Notes: generated by a model not told the origin, from the sequence alone. Shown: positions 17,178 to 25,674, numbered from the stretch's first letter. The stretch: DNA of 64,000 nt from Bradyrhizobium sp. CCBAU 51765 (GCF_015291725.1 NZ_CP030038.1:2965001-3029000); one strand, 5' to 3'. Made by a program: numbers and translations.

Positions 17178-19466
17178 ATGTCCAACATCGTTCTCTCGGC
17201 GTCAGTTCGCCAGAACCTGTTGTCGCTGCAGTCGACGGCCGACTTGCTGGCCACGACGCAGGAGCGGTTGTCGACCGGCAAAAAGGTCAATACGGCGCTC
17301 GACAATCCAACCAATTTCTTCACGGCGCAGGGGTTGGACAACCGGGCGAGCGACATCAGCAACTTGCTCGACGGCATCAACAACGGTGTGCAGGTGCTGC
17401 AGGCCGCCAACACCGGCATCACCTCGCTGCAGAAGCTGATCGACAGCGCGAAATCGATCGCCAACCAGGCGCTGCAGACCACCGTCGGCTACTCCACCAA
17501 GTCGAACGTCTCGACTACGATTCCCGGTGCGACGCCGGCCGATCTGCGCGGCACGACGTCGTATGCAAGCGCAACCGCCAACAGCAACGTGCTCTACACC
17601 GGTGCGCCCGGTGGCGTGACACCGGTGACGGCCGCCGCCGCACTCGGTGCATCATTGGGCTCGACCGCGGGCACGTTGACCGGCGCCGCTACCAACGCGG
17701 CCGACGGCACCACTGCACTGACCGGCACCGCGACGCTGATCGGCACAACGGCAGCCAGCACCCTCGGTTCTTCGCCTGCCGACGGGGACTCGATCACGGT
17801 CAACGGCAAGACCATCACCTTCCGGACCGGCGCGGCGCCCGCGACGCAGCCGACCGGCTGGGGCCTGGATGCCAGCGGCCATATCGCCACCGACGGCAAC
17901 GGCAACTCGATCGTCTACATGGGGACGGCCGCCGCGCCGACCGGCACCGTCAACGACCTGTTGAGCGCGATCGATCTGGCCAGCGGCGTCAAGAGCGCGA
18001 CGATCAGCGCCGGCGCCGCGACCATCTCGGTCAGCGGCTCGGCCGGTCCCGTCGGCACGCTGCAGGTGGCATCGTCCATCACGGGCGGCCAGGTCACGCT
18101 GAAGAGTTCGACCGGCGCCGATCTGAGCGTGACCGGAAAGGCCGACTTCCTCAAGGCGCTCGGTCTGACGGCCGCAACCGGCGCCGGCAATGCCAACGTC
18201 ACCGCGGCCCGGTCGACCACCGCGGGTTCGCTCGGGACCCTGGTTCAGGACGGCTCGACGCTGAACATCGACGGCCACACCATCACCTTCAAGAACGCGC
18301 AAACGCCGCAATCGGCGGCAAGCGTCACGTCGGGTGGCGTCAGCGGCAACATCGTCACGGACGGCAACGGCAACTCGACCGTCTACATCCAGAGCGCGAC
18401 GCTGACCGACCTGCTCAACGCCGTCGACCTCGCGACCGGCGTCAAGACGGCCAGCATCTTCAACGGCGCGGCGACGCTGTCGACCACGGCGGGCCAGATC
18501 CCGTCGTCGGTCAACAGCAGCGGTCAGCTTGCGCTTTCCACCGGCGTCAATGCCGATCTCTCGATCACCGGCACCGGCAATGCCCTCGGTGCATTCGGTC
18601 TCAGCGGCAACACGGGAACGGCGACCGCCTTCACTGCGGCCCGTACGTCCGGCGTCGGCGGTATCAGCGGCAAGACGCTGACTTTCACCTCGTTCAACGG
18701 CGGCACCCCGGTAAACGTCACTTTCGGCGACGGCACCAACGGCACCGTCAAGACGCTGGACCAGCTCAACGCGCAGCTGCAGGCCAACCACCTGACGGCG
18801 ACGATCGACGCCAACGGCGTGCTCACGGTGACCACCGTCAACGAATACGCCTCGTCGACACTCGGTTCGACCCTCGCGGGCGGCGCAGTCGGCGGCACGA
18901 TCACCGGCGTTCTGGCCTTCACCACCGCGCAGCCGCCGGTCCAGGATCCGGTGGCGCAGACCGCGCGCTCCAACCTGGTCAACCAGTTCAACAACATCCT
19001 GGCCCAGATCGACACGACGTCGCAGGACTCCTCCTTCAACGGCGTCAACCTGCTCAACGGCGACACGCTGAAGCTCGTCTTCAACGAGACCGGCAGCTCC
19101 ACGCTGAGCATCAACGGCGTGGTGTTCAATGCGGCGGGCCTCGGTCTCAGCAATCTCGTCAACGGCGTCGACTTCATCGACAACGGCGCCACCAACAAGG
19201 TGCTGGCCAGCCTGAATGCAGCCTCGAGCACGCTGCGCTCGGAAGGCTCCACCCTCGGTTCGAACCTGTCGATCGTGCAGGTGCGTCAGGACTTCTCCAA
19301 GAACCTGATCAACGTGCTGCAGACCGGCTCGTCCAACCTGACGCTCGCCGACACCAATGAGGAAGCGGCGAACAGCCAGGCGCTTTCGACACGCCAGTCG
19401 ATCGCGGTCTCCGCGCTGTCGCTGGCCAACCAGTCGCAACAGAGCGTGTTGCAGCTGCTCCGCTAA
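17178..19466 (+). CDS. fliC: Flagellin 4 of 4, most divergent
   Basis: A 762-residue flagellin with the common ends (SNIVLSASVRQNLLSLQ at the start, SLANQSQQSVLQLLR at the end) but many changes throughout, including the N-terminal helix (ATTQERLSTGKKVNTALD) and the terminal helix (ADTNEEAANSQ). The centre again has repeated modules (DGDSITVNGKTITF, DGSTLNIDGHTITF). Unlike copies 1-3 its leader lacks the CCAGAARGGTAA string and has GAGGAAGACTC, and its promoter region carries a perfect CtrA-type box. It may therefore be timed differently or occupy a different part of the filament; that is inference. Confidence 0.95.
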   Translation: MSNIVLSASVRQNLLSLQSTADLLATTQERLSTGKKVNTALDNPTNFFTAQGLDNRASDISNLLDGINNGVQVLQAANTGITSLQKLIDSAKSIANQALQTTVGYSTKSNVSTTIPGATPADLRGTTSYASATANSNVLYTGAPGGVTPVTAAAALGASLGSTAGTLTGAATNAADGTTALTGTATLIGTTAASTLGSSPADGDSITVNGKTITFRTGAAPATQPTGWGLDASGHIATDGNGNSIVYMGTAAAPTGTVNDLLSAIDLASGVKSATISAGAATISVSGSAGPVGTLQVASSITGGQVTLKSSTGADLSVTGKADFLKALGLTAATGAGNANVTAARSTTAGSLGTLVQDGSTLNIDGHTITFKNAQTPQSAASVTSGGVSGNIVTDGNGNSTVYIQSATLTDLLNAVDLATGVKTASIFNGAATLSTTAGQIPSSVNSSGQLALSTGVNADLSITGTGNALGAFGLSGNTGTATAFTAARTSGVGGISGKTLTFTSFNGGTPVNVTFGDGTNGTVKTLDQLNAQLQANHLTATIDANGVLTVTTVNEYASSTLGSTLAGGAVGGTITGVLAFTTAQPPVQDPVAQTARSNLVNQFNNILAQIDTTSQDSSFNGVNLLNGDTLKLVFNETGSSTLSINGVVFNAAGLGLSNLVNGVDFIDNGATNKVLASLNAASSTLRSEGSTLGSNLSIVQVRQDFSKNLINVLQTGSSNLTLADTNEEAANSQALSTRQSIAVSALSLANQSQQSVLQLLR

Positions 19467-19497
19467 GTTCGCGGCGCAAGTTCGCTATTCGAGATTT

Positions 19498-19528
19498 CGC
19501 GGCGGAGCTAACGCTCCGCCGTTCTTTT
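19498..19528 (+). terminator. Terminator of fliC4
   Basis: GCGGCGGAGC-TAAC-GCTCCGCCG followed by TTCTTTT. Confidence 0.8.
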
Positions 19529-19671
19529 AAGGGAGATCGCTAAGACAAGATTAGCTGAGATCGATGCGCATCACGCCGAGCGAGTTTACATCGTGCGTGC
19601 GTGCATCTAGCGTTGCGCCGTCGAAGAGCTCCGTGCCCCGTAATTGTCCGGAGTGCTTCCAAGCACAACAC

Positions 19672-19686
19672 GTAAGCAAATCTTAA
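19672..19686 (+). promoter_or_regulatory. CtrA-like box before flaF
   Basis: GTAA-GCAAATC-TTAA has the correct 4-7-4 spacing with one mismatch and lies 75 bases before flaF. A TGCCTAGG stretch follows at 19694. Confidence 0.4.
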
Positions 19687-19760
19687 GCGGTGCTGCCTAG
19701 GGTTGGGAAAGAAATCCTTAAGCGCGTATAACGCGCTAGGTAACGTCCAGGGTGTGATTG

Positions 19761-20129
19761 ATGTCGAATTCCGCTGCCTCGGCTTATGCGCGTGTTGCAA
19801 CGACCACCGCATCTCCTCGGGACATCGAGGCGCAGACCCTGCTCAAGGCGGCCAACAAGCTCCAGGACGCGGTGAACAACGCCGATCCGCTCAGCGAGCA
19901 GACCATGCAGGCCCTGATGTTCAACCGCAAGCTCTGGACCATCTTCCTGAGCGAGGCGATGCGTGACACCAATCCGCAGCCGATCGACGTCCGGCAGAAG
20001 ATCGCCAACATCAGCGTGTTCGTGCTGAGCCAGACGGCCGCGCTGCAGATGAGCCCGCAGTTCGATCATTTCCGCCCGTTGATCGAGATCAACCGCAACA
20101 TCGCTGCAGGCCTGTCCGGACGGCCGTGA
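19761..20129 (+). CDS. flaF: Flagellar regulator FlaF
   Basis: A 122-residue FlaF, which promotes flagellin synthesis or secretion and works with FlbT in alphaproteobacteria. Signatures are the N-terminal AASAYARVATTTASPRDIEAQ, the central LMFNRKLWTIFLSEA and the NISVFVLSQTAALQ helix. ATG 19761 is preferred over a TTG three bases upstream. It is immediately downstream of the flagellin array and has its own candidate CtrA-like box. All-helical and cytoplasmic. Confidence 0.92.
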   Translation: MSNSAASAYARVATTTASPRDIEAQTLLKAANKLQDAVNNADPLSEQTMQALMFNRKLWTIFLSEAMRDTNPQPIDVRQKIANISVFVLSQTAALQMSPQFDHFRPLIEINRNIAAGLSGRP

Positions 20130-20280
20130 CGGAGAACGGTCGTGGTCGAGCATTTGCCGGCCGCGGACCAAGTCGATGCTGATGGAAGCCGGCGCTGGGG
20201 CGGATCAATGACATCGCCACCGAACTTGCGGCGGAATCGACCGGTGTCGATCCGCCGTCGTGACGGTCGACACCTGGTCG

Positions 20281-20640
20281 TCAGGCGCTGACGTCCGTGC
20301 TGAGCGGACGCGAGGGCTCGGACTGCATATCCAGCGCATGGAAATAGGCGCGCCGGCGCAACATCGCCTCGTCGGGGAACTGGGTCACCACCGCGTCGGT
20401 CCTGGCGTTGACGACCTGGAAGACGAAGGACGCGGCCGCCTGGTCGAACACGACCTGGCGCGAGACGTTCTCGTGGTTCGGCAGATCATTGCGCACAGGC
20501 GCGCCCGTATCGCTCGCGGCGACCGTCTGGCTCACCGGAAGATCCGTTTGCACGGCCTCGTTCGCCGCCACGTTGGACGTCGGTACGATCTGCGCGGGTG
20601 CCGGGATCCCCACCGGCCTGATGCTGAAATCTGTACTCAT
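20281..20640 (-). CDS. FlaG-like flagellar protein
   Basis: A 119-residue protein with a disordered N-terminal half and a C-terminal beta-rich segment (AASFVFQVVNARTDAVVTQF PDE-type) that resembles the FlaG domain, which affects filament length in other bacteria. It is convergent with flaF and points away from flbY. No signal peptide, as expected for a protein using flagellar export or staying in the cytoplasm. The FlaG call is by pattern and position; it could be a lineage-specific protein. An imperfect stem-loop around 20230-20256, between it and flaF, may act as a terminator. Confidence 0.55.
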   Translation of the reverse strand: MSTDFSIRPVGIPAPAQIVPTSNVAANEAVQTDLPVSQTVAASDTGAPVRNDLPNHENVSRQVVFDQAAASFVFQVVNARTDAVVTQFPDEAMLRRRAYFHALDMQSEPSRPLSTDVSA

Positions 20641-20797
20641 GGCAGCCTCCTGGTTGCCTTACGTGAGTCAAATCCCAACCCCTCTAATAGCGCAACCATG
20701 GAACACCAGGTTTGAAGACCTGGTAAGGAAACGTGACTAATCGCGCGACGCTATCGCCACGCAATATTTCGTAAAAATGTCGCTTGTTCCTGCGCGC

Positions 20798-21295
20798 TCA
20801 GAGCGAGCGGCTGACCGCGAGCGGGGTGATGTGGCGCGGCCCCGGCGCGGCGCGGCGTCCCGCGGCCGTATAGGTGTTCGGCACGTTGCGCTTCTGGATC
20901 TCGGCGTTGACGCCGCGCACGACGCTCTCGGAGACAGCGTGCGCCGTCGCGAGCACGGTGAGATTGACCTGGAGCATCGCGCGAAACGCGTCGTGGTGGC
21001 GATGCAGTGTCGAGAGCAGCTCCGGCGCGGATTTCGCGAGCTGGGCCTGGTTCGCCTTCAGCTGGCCGACGGCGCCGACGTAGTTGCGCGACAGCTCCTG
21101 CTTCTTGCTCTCGAGCGTCATCGCCTCGCGGACCTTGCCGGCGCGAACGAGCTCGGTCTCCCGCTCGATCAGTCCGAGCAGCGCGCTCATTGCGTCCATC
21201 AGGCCTTCGGCGAGCTTGCGCGCCTCGGTGCTGCCCGGCGCGGTGTTCGGACGCTGGGCTTGCATCGGCTGACGTGAGGCGTTGAAATGGTTCAT
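20798..21295 (-). CDS. flbY: FlbY/FlgN-like flagellar protein
   Basis: A 165-residue mostly helical protein starting at MNHFNASRQ; the longer open frame upstream overlaps flgJ and is not coding. The coiled-coil region (ARKLAEGLMDAMSALLGLIE ... LELESK-type) and length resemble FlgN-type chaperones of hook-associated proteins. Its place after flgI and flgJ matches flbY of Caulobacter, from which I take the name. The C-terminal NVPNTYTAAGRR tail resembles FlbY homologues as I remember them. Third gene of a flgI-flgJ-flbY operon. Confidence 0.68.
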   Translation of the reverse strand: MNHFNASRQPMQAQRPNTAPGSTEARKLAEGLMDAMSALLGLIERETELVRAGKVREAMTLESKKQELSRNYVGAVGQLKANQAQLAKSAPELLSTLHRHHDAFRAMLQVNLTVLATAHAVSESVVRGVNAEIQKRNVPNTYTAAGRRAAPGPRHITPLAVSRSL

Positions 21296-21306
21296 TTCGT
21301 TTGACC

Positions 21307-21675
21307 TTATGCCGTGCGGATCGTTTTCGCCTGCTGCATGATCAGGGTGCGGTAGACTTCGGTGGCGACGCCGACGCCGCCGGCCTGGGCGAAGCTCTTG
21401 GAGTATTGCTCGGTCAGCATCGAGCGCCACACGCCGGTGCCGGTCGTATCGCCGAACGGACCTTCGCCCTTCAGGCCCGAGGTCATCTGCGAGAACATGC
21501 TGTTGAGGAACATCGCCTCGAAATCGGTGGCGGTCTTCTGCGCCTTGGCCTGCTGCTGCGGTGAGACTTTCTGCAGCGCGGCGGCGAGCTCGAAGTCCGG
21601 CCGGCCGTTGCGGCTCTCCACCGAGAACGCCGAAGCGGTGGCGAGGCGCGGGGTGTTGATGGAGCCTGCCTGCAT
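21307..21675 (-). CDS. flgJ: Rod-binding protein FlgJ, rod domain only
   Basis: A 122-residue protein equal to the N-terminal rod-capping half of enterobacterial FlgJ. The signature ATDFEAMFLNSMFSQM and the late GGVGVATEVYRTL are present. The muramidase half is missing, as is normal in alphaproteobacteria (FlaD of Caulobacter). The ATG overlaps the flgI stop by one base, showing translational coupling. It acts in the periplasm during rod assembly. Confidence 0.9.
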   Translation of the reverse strand: MQAGSINTPRLATASAFSVESRNGRPDFELAAALQKVSPQQQAKAQKTATDFEAMFLNSMFSQMTSGLKGEGPFGDTTGTGVWRSMLTEQYSKSFAQAGGVGVATEVYRTLIMQQAKTIRTA

Positions 21676-22799
21676 CACATCACCTCGATGTCGGCTTCGA
21701 TCGCGCCGGCGGCCTTGATCGCCTGGAGGATGCTGATCATGTCGCGGGGACCGATGCCGAGCCCGTTGAGGCCGTCGACGAGCTGCTGGAGCGAGACGCC
21801 GTCCTTGACGACGGCCAGCTTCTTGCCGTCCTCGGTGACGGTGACGCTGCTGCGCGGCGCGACCACGGTGCGGCCGCGCGACAGCGGGTTGGGCTGGCTG
21901 ACCTGCGGGCTCTCGGAGATGGTGACGGTGAGGTTGCCCTGCGCCACAGCGACGGTGGCGACGCGGACGTCGCGGCCCATCACGATGATGCCGCTCCGTT
22001 CGTCGATGATGATCTTGGCGGCGAGATCGGGATCGACCTGGAGCTGCTCGATCTCGGTGAGGAATGCGACGACGTTGCCCTTGAACTCCGGCGGGACCGA
22101 CAGCTGCACCGTCGAGGGGTCGATCGGCTCGGCGGTCTTGACGCCGAGATAGTCGTTCACCGCAGCCGCAATGCGCTTGGCGGTGGTGAAATCGGCGTTG
22201 CGCAGCGCCAGGCGCACGTTCGGCAGCCGATTGAGCGCGAACTCGATCTCGCGCTCGATGATGGCGCCGTTGGCGATGCGTCCGACGGTCGGAACGCCGC
22301 GCACGATCTTGGCCGCCTCGCCCTCGGCCTGGAAGCCGGAGATCGCGAGCGAGCCCTGTGCCACCGCATAGACGTTGCCGTCGGCGCCCAGGAGGGGGGT
22401 CACGAGCAGGGTGCCGCCCTGGAGGTTCTTGGCGTCGCCGAGCGCGGAGACGGTGACATCCATGCGCGTGCCCTGGGTGGCGAAGGCCGGCAGGTTGCCG
22501 GTCACCATCACGGCCGCGACGTTGCCGGTGCGGATGGTGGCGCCGCGGATGTTGACGCCCATGCGCTCGAGCATCGCCTGCAGCGATTGCTTGGTGAAGG
22601 GGATGTTGTTGAGCGTGTCGCCGGTGCCGTTGAGGCCGACGACGAGGCCGTAGCCGATGAGCTGGTTCTGCCGCACGCCCTCGATGTTGGCGAGGTCCTT
22701 GATGCGCGATGTCGCGCTTGCAGGCGTGACCGAGAGCGCCAGCGCTGACAGCGCGGCGCAGGCCACCCCAACAATCCTCACCCAACGAACGCCTGGCAT
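21675..22799 (-). CDS. flgI: Flagellar P-ring protein FlgI
   Basis: A 374-residue FlgI. The start at 22799 (MPGVRWVRIVG) gives a Sec signal peptide (ALSALALSVTPASA, cut before TSRIKDLANIEG) and has a purine-rich ribosome site; the longer frame is not signal-like. Family signatures are NQLIGYGLVVGLNGTGD, the GATIRTGNVAAVMVTGNLP region and the C-terminal LVDGLNGLGIGPRDMISILQ. It forms the bearing ring in the peptidoglycan. It is first in the flgI-flgJ-flbY operon and divergent from fliX. Confidence 0.96.
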   Translation of the reverse strand: MPGVRWVRIVGVACAALSALALSVTPASATSRIKDLANIEGVRQNQLIGYGLVVGLNGTGDTLNNIPFTKQSLQAMLERMGVNIRGATIRTGNVAAVMVTGNLPAFATQGTRMDVTVSALGDAKNLQGGTLLVTPLLGADGNVYAVAQGSLAISGFQAEGEAAKIVRGVPTVGRIANGAIIEREIEFALNRLPNVRLALRNADFTTAKRIAAAVNDYLGVKTAEPIDPSTVQLSVPPEFKGNVVAFLTEIEQLQVDPDLAAKIIIDERSGIIVMGRDVRVATVAVAQGNLTVTISESPQVSQPNPLSRGRTVVAPRSSVTVTEDGKKLAVVKDGVSLQQLVDGLNGLGIGPRDMISILQAIKAAGAIEADIEVM

Positions 22800-23001
22800 C
22801 CTCTGCTCCCCAAGGCTCCTTGAAAGGCTCCTCAAATCGGAAGGACCCGCACGACACTCCCATGACGAGCTGGTCCGGCGCTTTCCTTGCGAGCGCTGTG
22901 CCAACCCGGGGCTTCGGCATAGACCGCTGAATAGGTTGAATAAATCTGTTTCGACCAGTGTCAGCGGGTGTTGTGCCTGAGGAGCGAAACTGCCGCCTGT
23001 C

Positions 23002-23035
23002 GGCAGATTTTGCCGGGCTGTTTACGGGCCGTTAA
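23002..23035. promoter_or_regulatory. Composite site between flgI and fliX: GGCA-N5-TGCC plus CtrA-like box
   Basis: GGCA-GATTT-TGCC occupies 23002-23014 and TTTA-CGGGCCG-TTAA occupies 23021-23035. Read on the minus strand toward flgI, the box comes first and the palindrome six bases later, the same order as before flgB and fliO. It may serve both divergent genes. CTGCCG-N5-CGGCAG at 22990-23006 overlaps it. Confidence 0.5.
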
Positions 23036-23081
23036 CCATAAAACGGCGAAGCTCCGGCATCGATCACCCGGATTCCTTCCG

Positions 23082-23495
23082 ATGCGCATCTACGGACCGA
23101 ACGGAACCACGCTTGGAACGCCGGCCAGCCAGGCCAGGCGGACCGGCTCCGGCACCTTCGTGCTGCCCGACACCTCGTCGGCACAGGAGACGCGGAGCGC
23201 TGCCGCACCGAAGGCCACCGCCAACATCGACGCGCTGCTGGCATTGCAGGGCGTCGAAGAGGATCCGGTCGAGCGCCGCAAACGCTCGGTCGCCCGCGGC
23301 AGGACCGCGCTCGATGTGCTCGACGATCTGAAGATGGGACTGCTGTCCGGAAATCTCGACGCCTCGACCGTGATGCGTCTGCGTGATGCTGCGGCGAACC
23401 TCAAATCCTCGTCGGGCGATGCCGGACTCGATTCCGTGCTCTCGGAGATCGAGTTGCGCGTCGAGGTCGAGCTCGCGAAGGCCGGGCAGGTGTAG
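23082..23495 (+). CDS. fliX: Flagellar assembly regulator FliX
   Basis: A 137-residue FliX, recognised from the start MRIYGPNG and the C-terminal helical half (RGRTALDVLDDLKMGLLSG, then SEIELRVEVELAKAG). In Caulobacter FliX is a class II assembly checkpoint protein that controls the activator FlbD. The open frame extends upstream to 22968, but conservation starts at 23082. It diverges from flgI over a region with a CtrA-like box. No flbD is present in this window. Confidence 0.9.
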   Translation: MRIYGPNGTTLGTPASQARRTGSGTFVLPDTSSAQETRSAAAPKATANIDALLALQGVEEDPVERRKRSVARGRTALDVLDDLKMGLLSGNLDASTVMRLRDAAANLKSSSGDAGLDSVLSEIELRVEVELAKAGQV

Positions 23496-23510
23496 TCAGG
23501 CATATCGAGC

Positions 23511-23623
23511 TGTCATCGCCCGCGAAGGCGGGCGATCCAGTATTCCAGAGACAGTTGTTGTTGAATCGAGAGGCCGCGGCGTACTGGATGCCCCGGACAG
23601 GTGTTCAGGCCGGGGCATGACGG
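23511..23623. repeat. Interspersed palindromic repeat, GCGATCCAGTATTCC type
   Basis: It begins TGTCATCGCCCGCGAAGGCG, contains GGCGATCCAGTATTCCAGAG and ends GCCGGGGCATGACGG. A related element in the opposite sense lies at 61444-61583 (AATACTGGATCGCC). It is non-coding. Confidence 0.6.
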
Positions 23624-23664
23624 CGGAGTTTGGCGTGGCGCGGAGCGGAGCGCACTCCAGCACC

Positions 23665-24036
23665 TTACGCCGCTTCCTCCTTCTGCTGCGCATCGTAGCG
23701 GCGCTGCGCCGCGAGCACGTCCTTCAGATTCTGCTCGGCCCAATCGCGCAGGTGATCGACCGCCGCGGCCAGCGTCAGCCCGAGTGGCGTGATCGAATAT
23801 TCCACCGTGACAGGAACGGTCGCGATGGCATGGCGCCTGATCAGGCCGTCGCGTTCGAGCGACTTGAGAACCTGACTCAGCATCTTCTGCGAGATGCCTT
23901 CAATCGTGCGCCGCAACTGATTGAAGCGCATCGGCTCCTCGCGCAGCAGCAAGAGGATCAGCACCGCCCATTTGTCGCCGACGCGATCGAGGATTTGTCG
24001 GGTGGGGCAGTTCGCTGCGTAGACGTCGGGTTTCAT
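23665..24036 (-). CDS. HxlR-family transcriptional regulator
   Basis: A 123-residue winged-helix protein of the HxlR group. Signatures are the N-terminal Cys (ANCPTRQILDRVGDKW), the recognition helix region (GISQKMLSQVLKSLERDGLI) and VEYSITPLG. Such regulators often sense electrophiles or redox through that Cys and control a divergent reductase. Here it is divergent from an NAD(P)-binding reductase-like gene with palindromes between them, so it probably represses that gene. The region 23624-23664 shows nothing else. Confidence 0.9.
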   Translation of the reverse strand: MKPDVYAANCPTRQILDRVGDKWAVLILLLLREEPMRFNQLRRTIEGISQKMLSQVLKSLERDGLIRRHAIATVPVTVEYSITPLGLTLAAAVDHLRDWAEQNLKDVLAAQRRYDAQQKEEAA

Positions 24037-24123
24037 CGTCGGTCCTCATTTCGTCGCAGGCCGTGCGCGTGCCGGCTGTGCGTGATCGGTTATGCGTCCA
24101 GGTCACCCTTGCGTAATCAGGTA

Positions 24124-24184
24124 AGCACAAAGTGCTCTCTTAACACCAGCATCCTTTGCGATATCTAGTCACTGATAGTTACTA
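24124..24184. promoter_or_regulatory. HxlR/reductase divergent operator region
   Basis: Two inverted repeats lie in the gap: AGCAC-AAA-GTGCT at 24124-24136 and TAGTCACT-GAT-AGTTACTA at 24166-24184. The second ends 17 bases before the reductase start. Binding by the HxlR protein is inference. Confidence 0.5.
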
Positions 24185-24201
24185 CAGAAAAGGAGCCTTC
24201 C

Positions 24202-24813
24202 ATGAAAATCGCAGTCGCCGGCGCCTCGGGCCGGGCCGGGTCGGAGATCACCAGGGAACTGTCCCGCCGCGGCCACGCCGTCACAGCCATCGCCCGGAAC
24301 CCCGAGAAGATCGCAGCCCTGCCCAATGTCACGCCGACCAAGGGGGACGTGCTCGACCAGGCCGGCCTCGCCAAGCTGTGGGCCGGGCACGACGTCGCCG
24401 TGAGTTCCGTCCACTTCCTGGCCAGTGACCCGCTCAAGCTGATCGGCGCGGCGAAGGACTCCAGGATCGGTCGTTACCTCGTTGTGGGCGGCGCCGGCAG
24501 CCTTGAGGTCGCCCCAGGCGTGAAGCTGGTCACAACTCCCAATTTTCCGACCGAATATAAGGCTGAGGCGGAGGCGGGCTCGGCCTTCCTCGACCTGCTG
24601 CGGCAGGAAAAGGACCTGAATTGGACCTTCATCTCGCCGTCGGCTTTGTTCGTCGAGGGGGAACGCACGGGCAAGTTCCGGCTTGGGACCGACCAGCTTC
24701 TCGCAGATGCGAACGGTAAGAGCTGGATTACCTTCGCCGACTACGCCATCGCGCTCGCCGACGAGATCGAACGGCCCGCCCATCCGAGGCAGCGCTTCAC
24801 GGTCGGCTATTGA
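24202..24813 (+). CDS. NAD(P)H-binding Rossmann-fold protein
   Basis: A 203-residue soluble protein with a glycine-rich dinucleotide motif at the very start (KIAVAGASGRAGSEITREL). It resembles the NAD(P)H-binding/NmrA-like short reductases (PF13460 type). The middle (YLVVGGAGSLEV) and the C-terminal AISLADEI-like region fit that family. GGAG precedes the ATG at a normal distance. Divergent from an HxlR regulator, the usual partner of this family. Substrate is unknown; a redox-responsive quinone or aldehyde reductase role is a guess. Confidence 0.82.
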   Translation: MKIAVAGASGRAGSEITRELSRRGHAVTAIARNPEKIAALPNVTPTKGDVLDQAGLAKLWAGHDVAVSSVHFLASDPLKLIGAAKDSRIGRYLVVGGAGSLEVAPGVKLVTTPNFPTEYKAEAEAGSAFLDLLRQEKDLNWTFISPSALFVEGERTGKFRLGTDQLLADANGKSWITFADYAIALADEIERPAHPRQRFTVGY

Positions 24814-24983
24814 GCCGTCAGCCGCCCCCAGGTCCCTCCAGGATAAACCTTCCTGTGCAAGGGCTTGGGGGCGGCACCCGGGCGATGAGGGGAAATATTG
24901 TCTGTCACAAGAGGCCGCTATATAACGCCCCGCTCGACGGACCCCGTCCGTTTGCGAGTCGTTGCTAGACAGATAGGCCTCCC

Positions 24984-25394
24984 TTGGAAAAGTTGAAAAA
25001 CTACCGACCGACCGACAAAGAGCCTTTCATGAACGACCGGCAGAAGGAGTACTTCCGTTTGAAGCTCCTCGCCTGGAAGGATGAGATCCTCAAAGAGTCC
25101 AAGCTCACCCTGCAGGCTTTGCAGGAGGAGAACGTGAACCACCCCGATCTCGCCGATCGGGCGTCGTCCGAAACCGACCGTGCCATCGAGCTCCGCGCCC
25201 GCGACCGCCAGCGCAAGTTGATCGCCAAGATCGACGCCGCGCTCCAGCGCATCGAGGACAACACCTACGGCTATTGCGAGGAAACGGGCGAGCCGATCTC
25301 GTTGAAGCGGCTCGAAGCCCGGCCCATCGCAACGCTCTCGGTGGAAGCGCAGGAGCGCCACGAGAAACGCGAGAAGGTCTATCGCGACGAATAG
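24984..25394 (+). CDS. dksA: RNA polymerase-binding protein DksA, cysteine-poor
   Basis: A 136-residue DksA homologue. DksA binds the RNA polymerase secondary channel with ppGpp in the stringent response. The start is a TTG giving MEKLKNYRPTDKEPF; MNDRQKEYF at 25029 is an alternative. The coiled-coil (ETDRAIELRARDRQRKLIAK) and the hallmark IEDNTYGYCEETGEPI and RLEARPIATL are present. Only the first of the four zinc-site cysteines remains (CEET, then LSVEA in place of the second pair), so a classic zinc finger cannot form. This is seen in other alphaproteobacteria as far as I recall. A terminator follows at once. Confidence 0.9.
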   Translation: MEKLKNYRPTDKEPFMNDRQKEYFRLKLLAWKDEILKESKLTLQALQEENVNHPDLADRASSETDRAIELRARDRQRKLIAKIDAALQRIEDNTYGYCEETGEPISLKRLEARPIATLSVEAQERHEKREKVYRDE

Positions 25395-25428
25395 AGCCCG
25401 GGCCGCCAAGTGCGGCTCTTTGTTTTTG
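25395..25428 (+). terminator. Terminator of dksA
   Basis: GAGCC...GGCCGC-CAAG-TGCGGCTC followed by TTTGTTTTT directly after the stop. Confidence 0.65.
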
Positions 25429-25549
25429 GCACGCAAGGCGCCGCTTGGCGCCGTGATCCGCATTTTGCCTGCCGCTTGCAGCCGCGCGGCAACGCGCGAA
25501 GCGTGATCGCGAAAAGTGAATCACGATCAATGGGCTAGACTCGATTCCT

Positions 25550-25569
25550 CCGAGCTCACGTGAGTTCGG
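25550..25569. promoter_or_regulatory. 20-bp near-perfect palindrome
   Basis: CCGAGCTCAC-GTGAGTTCGG has one mismatch. It stands alone in the 25429-25674 non-coding stretch, beyond the 3' end of the second HxlR gene, so its role is unclear. Confidence 0.35.
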
Positions 25570-25674
25570 ATGAGAACAGCCTTCACTTCAGGTGGGGCGA
25601 GTTTTGCGAGTCGCATCAACGACATCGGCTCGAATGGTGAGACGCCGATCCAGCTGCATCAAGCATCGCTGCAA

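Noticed and set aside
9463..19466. CRISPR-like tandem repeats
   Set aside because: The repetition is between coding flagellin genes of 2.3 kb and within their protein modules; there are no short equal repeats with unique spacers.
20260..20715. Plus-strand frame across the FlaG-like gene
   Set aside because: It has no family pattern and opposes a frame with FlaG-like sequence.
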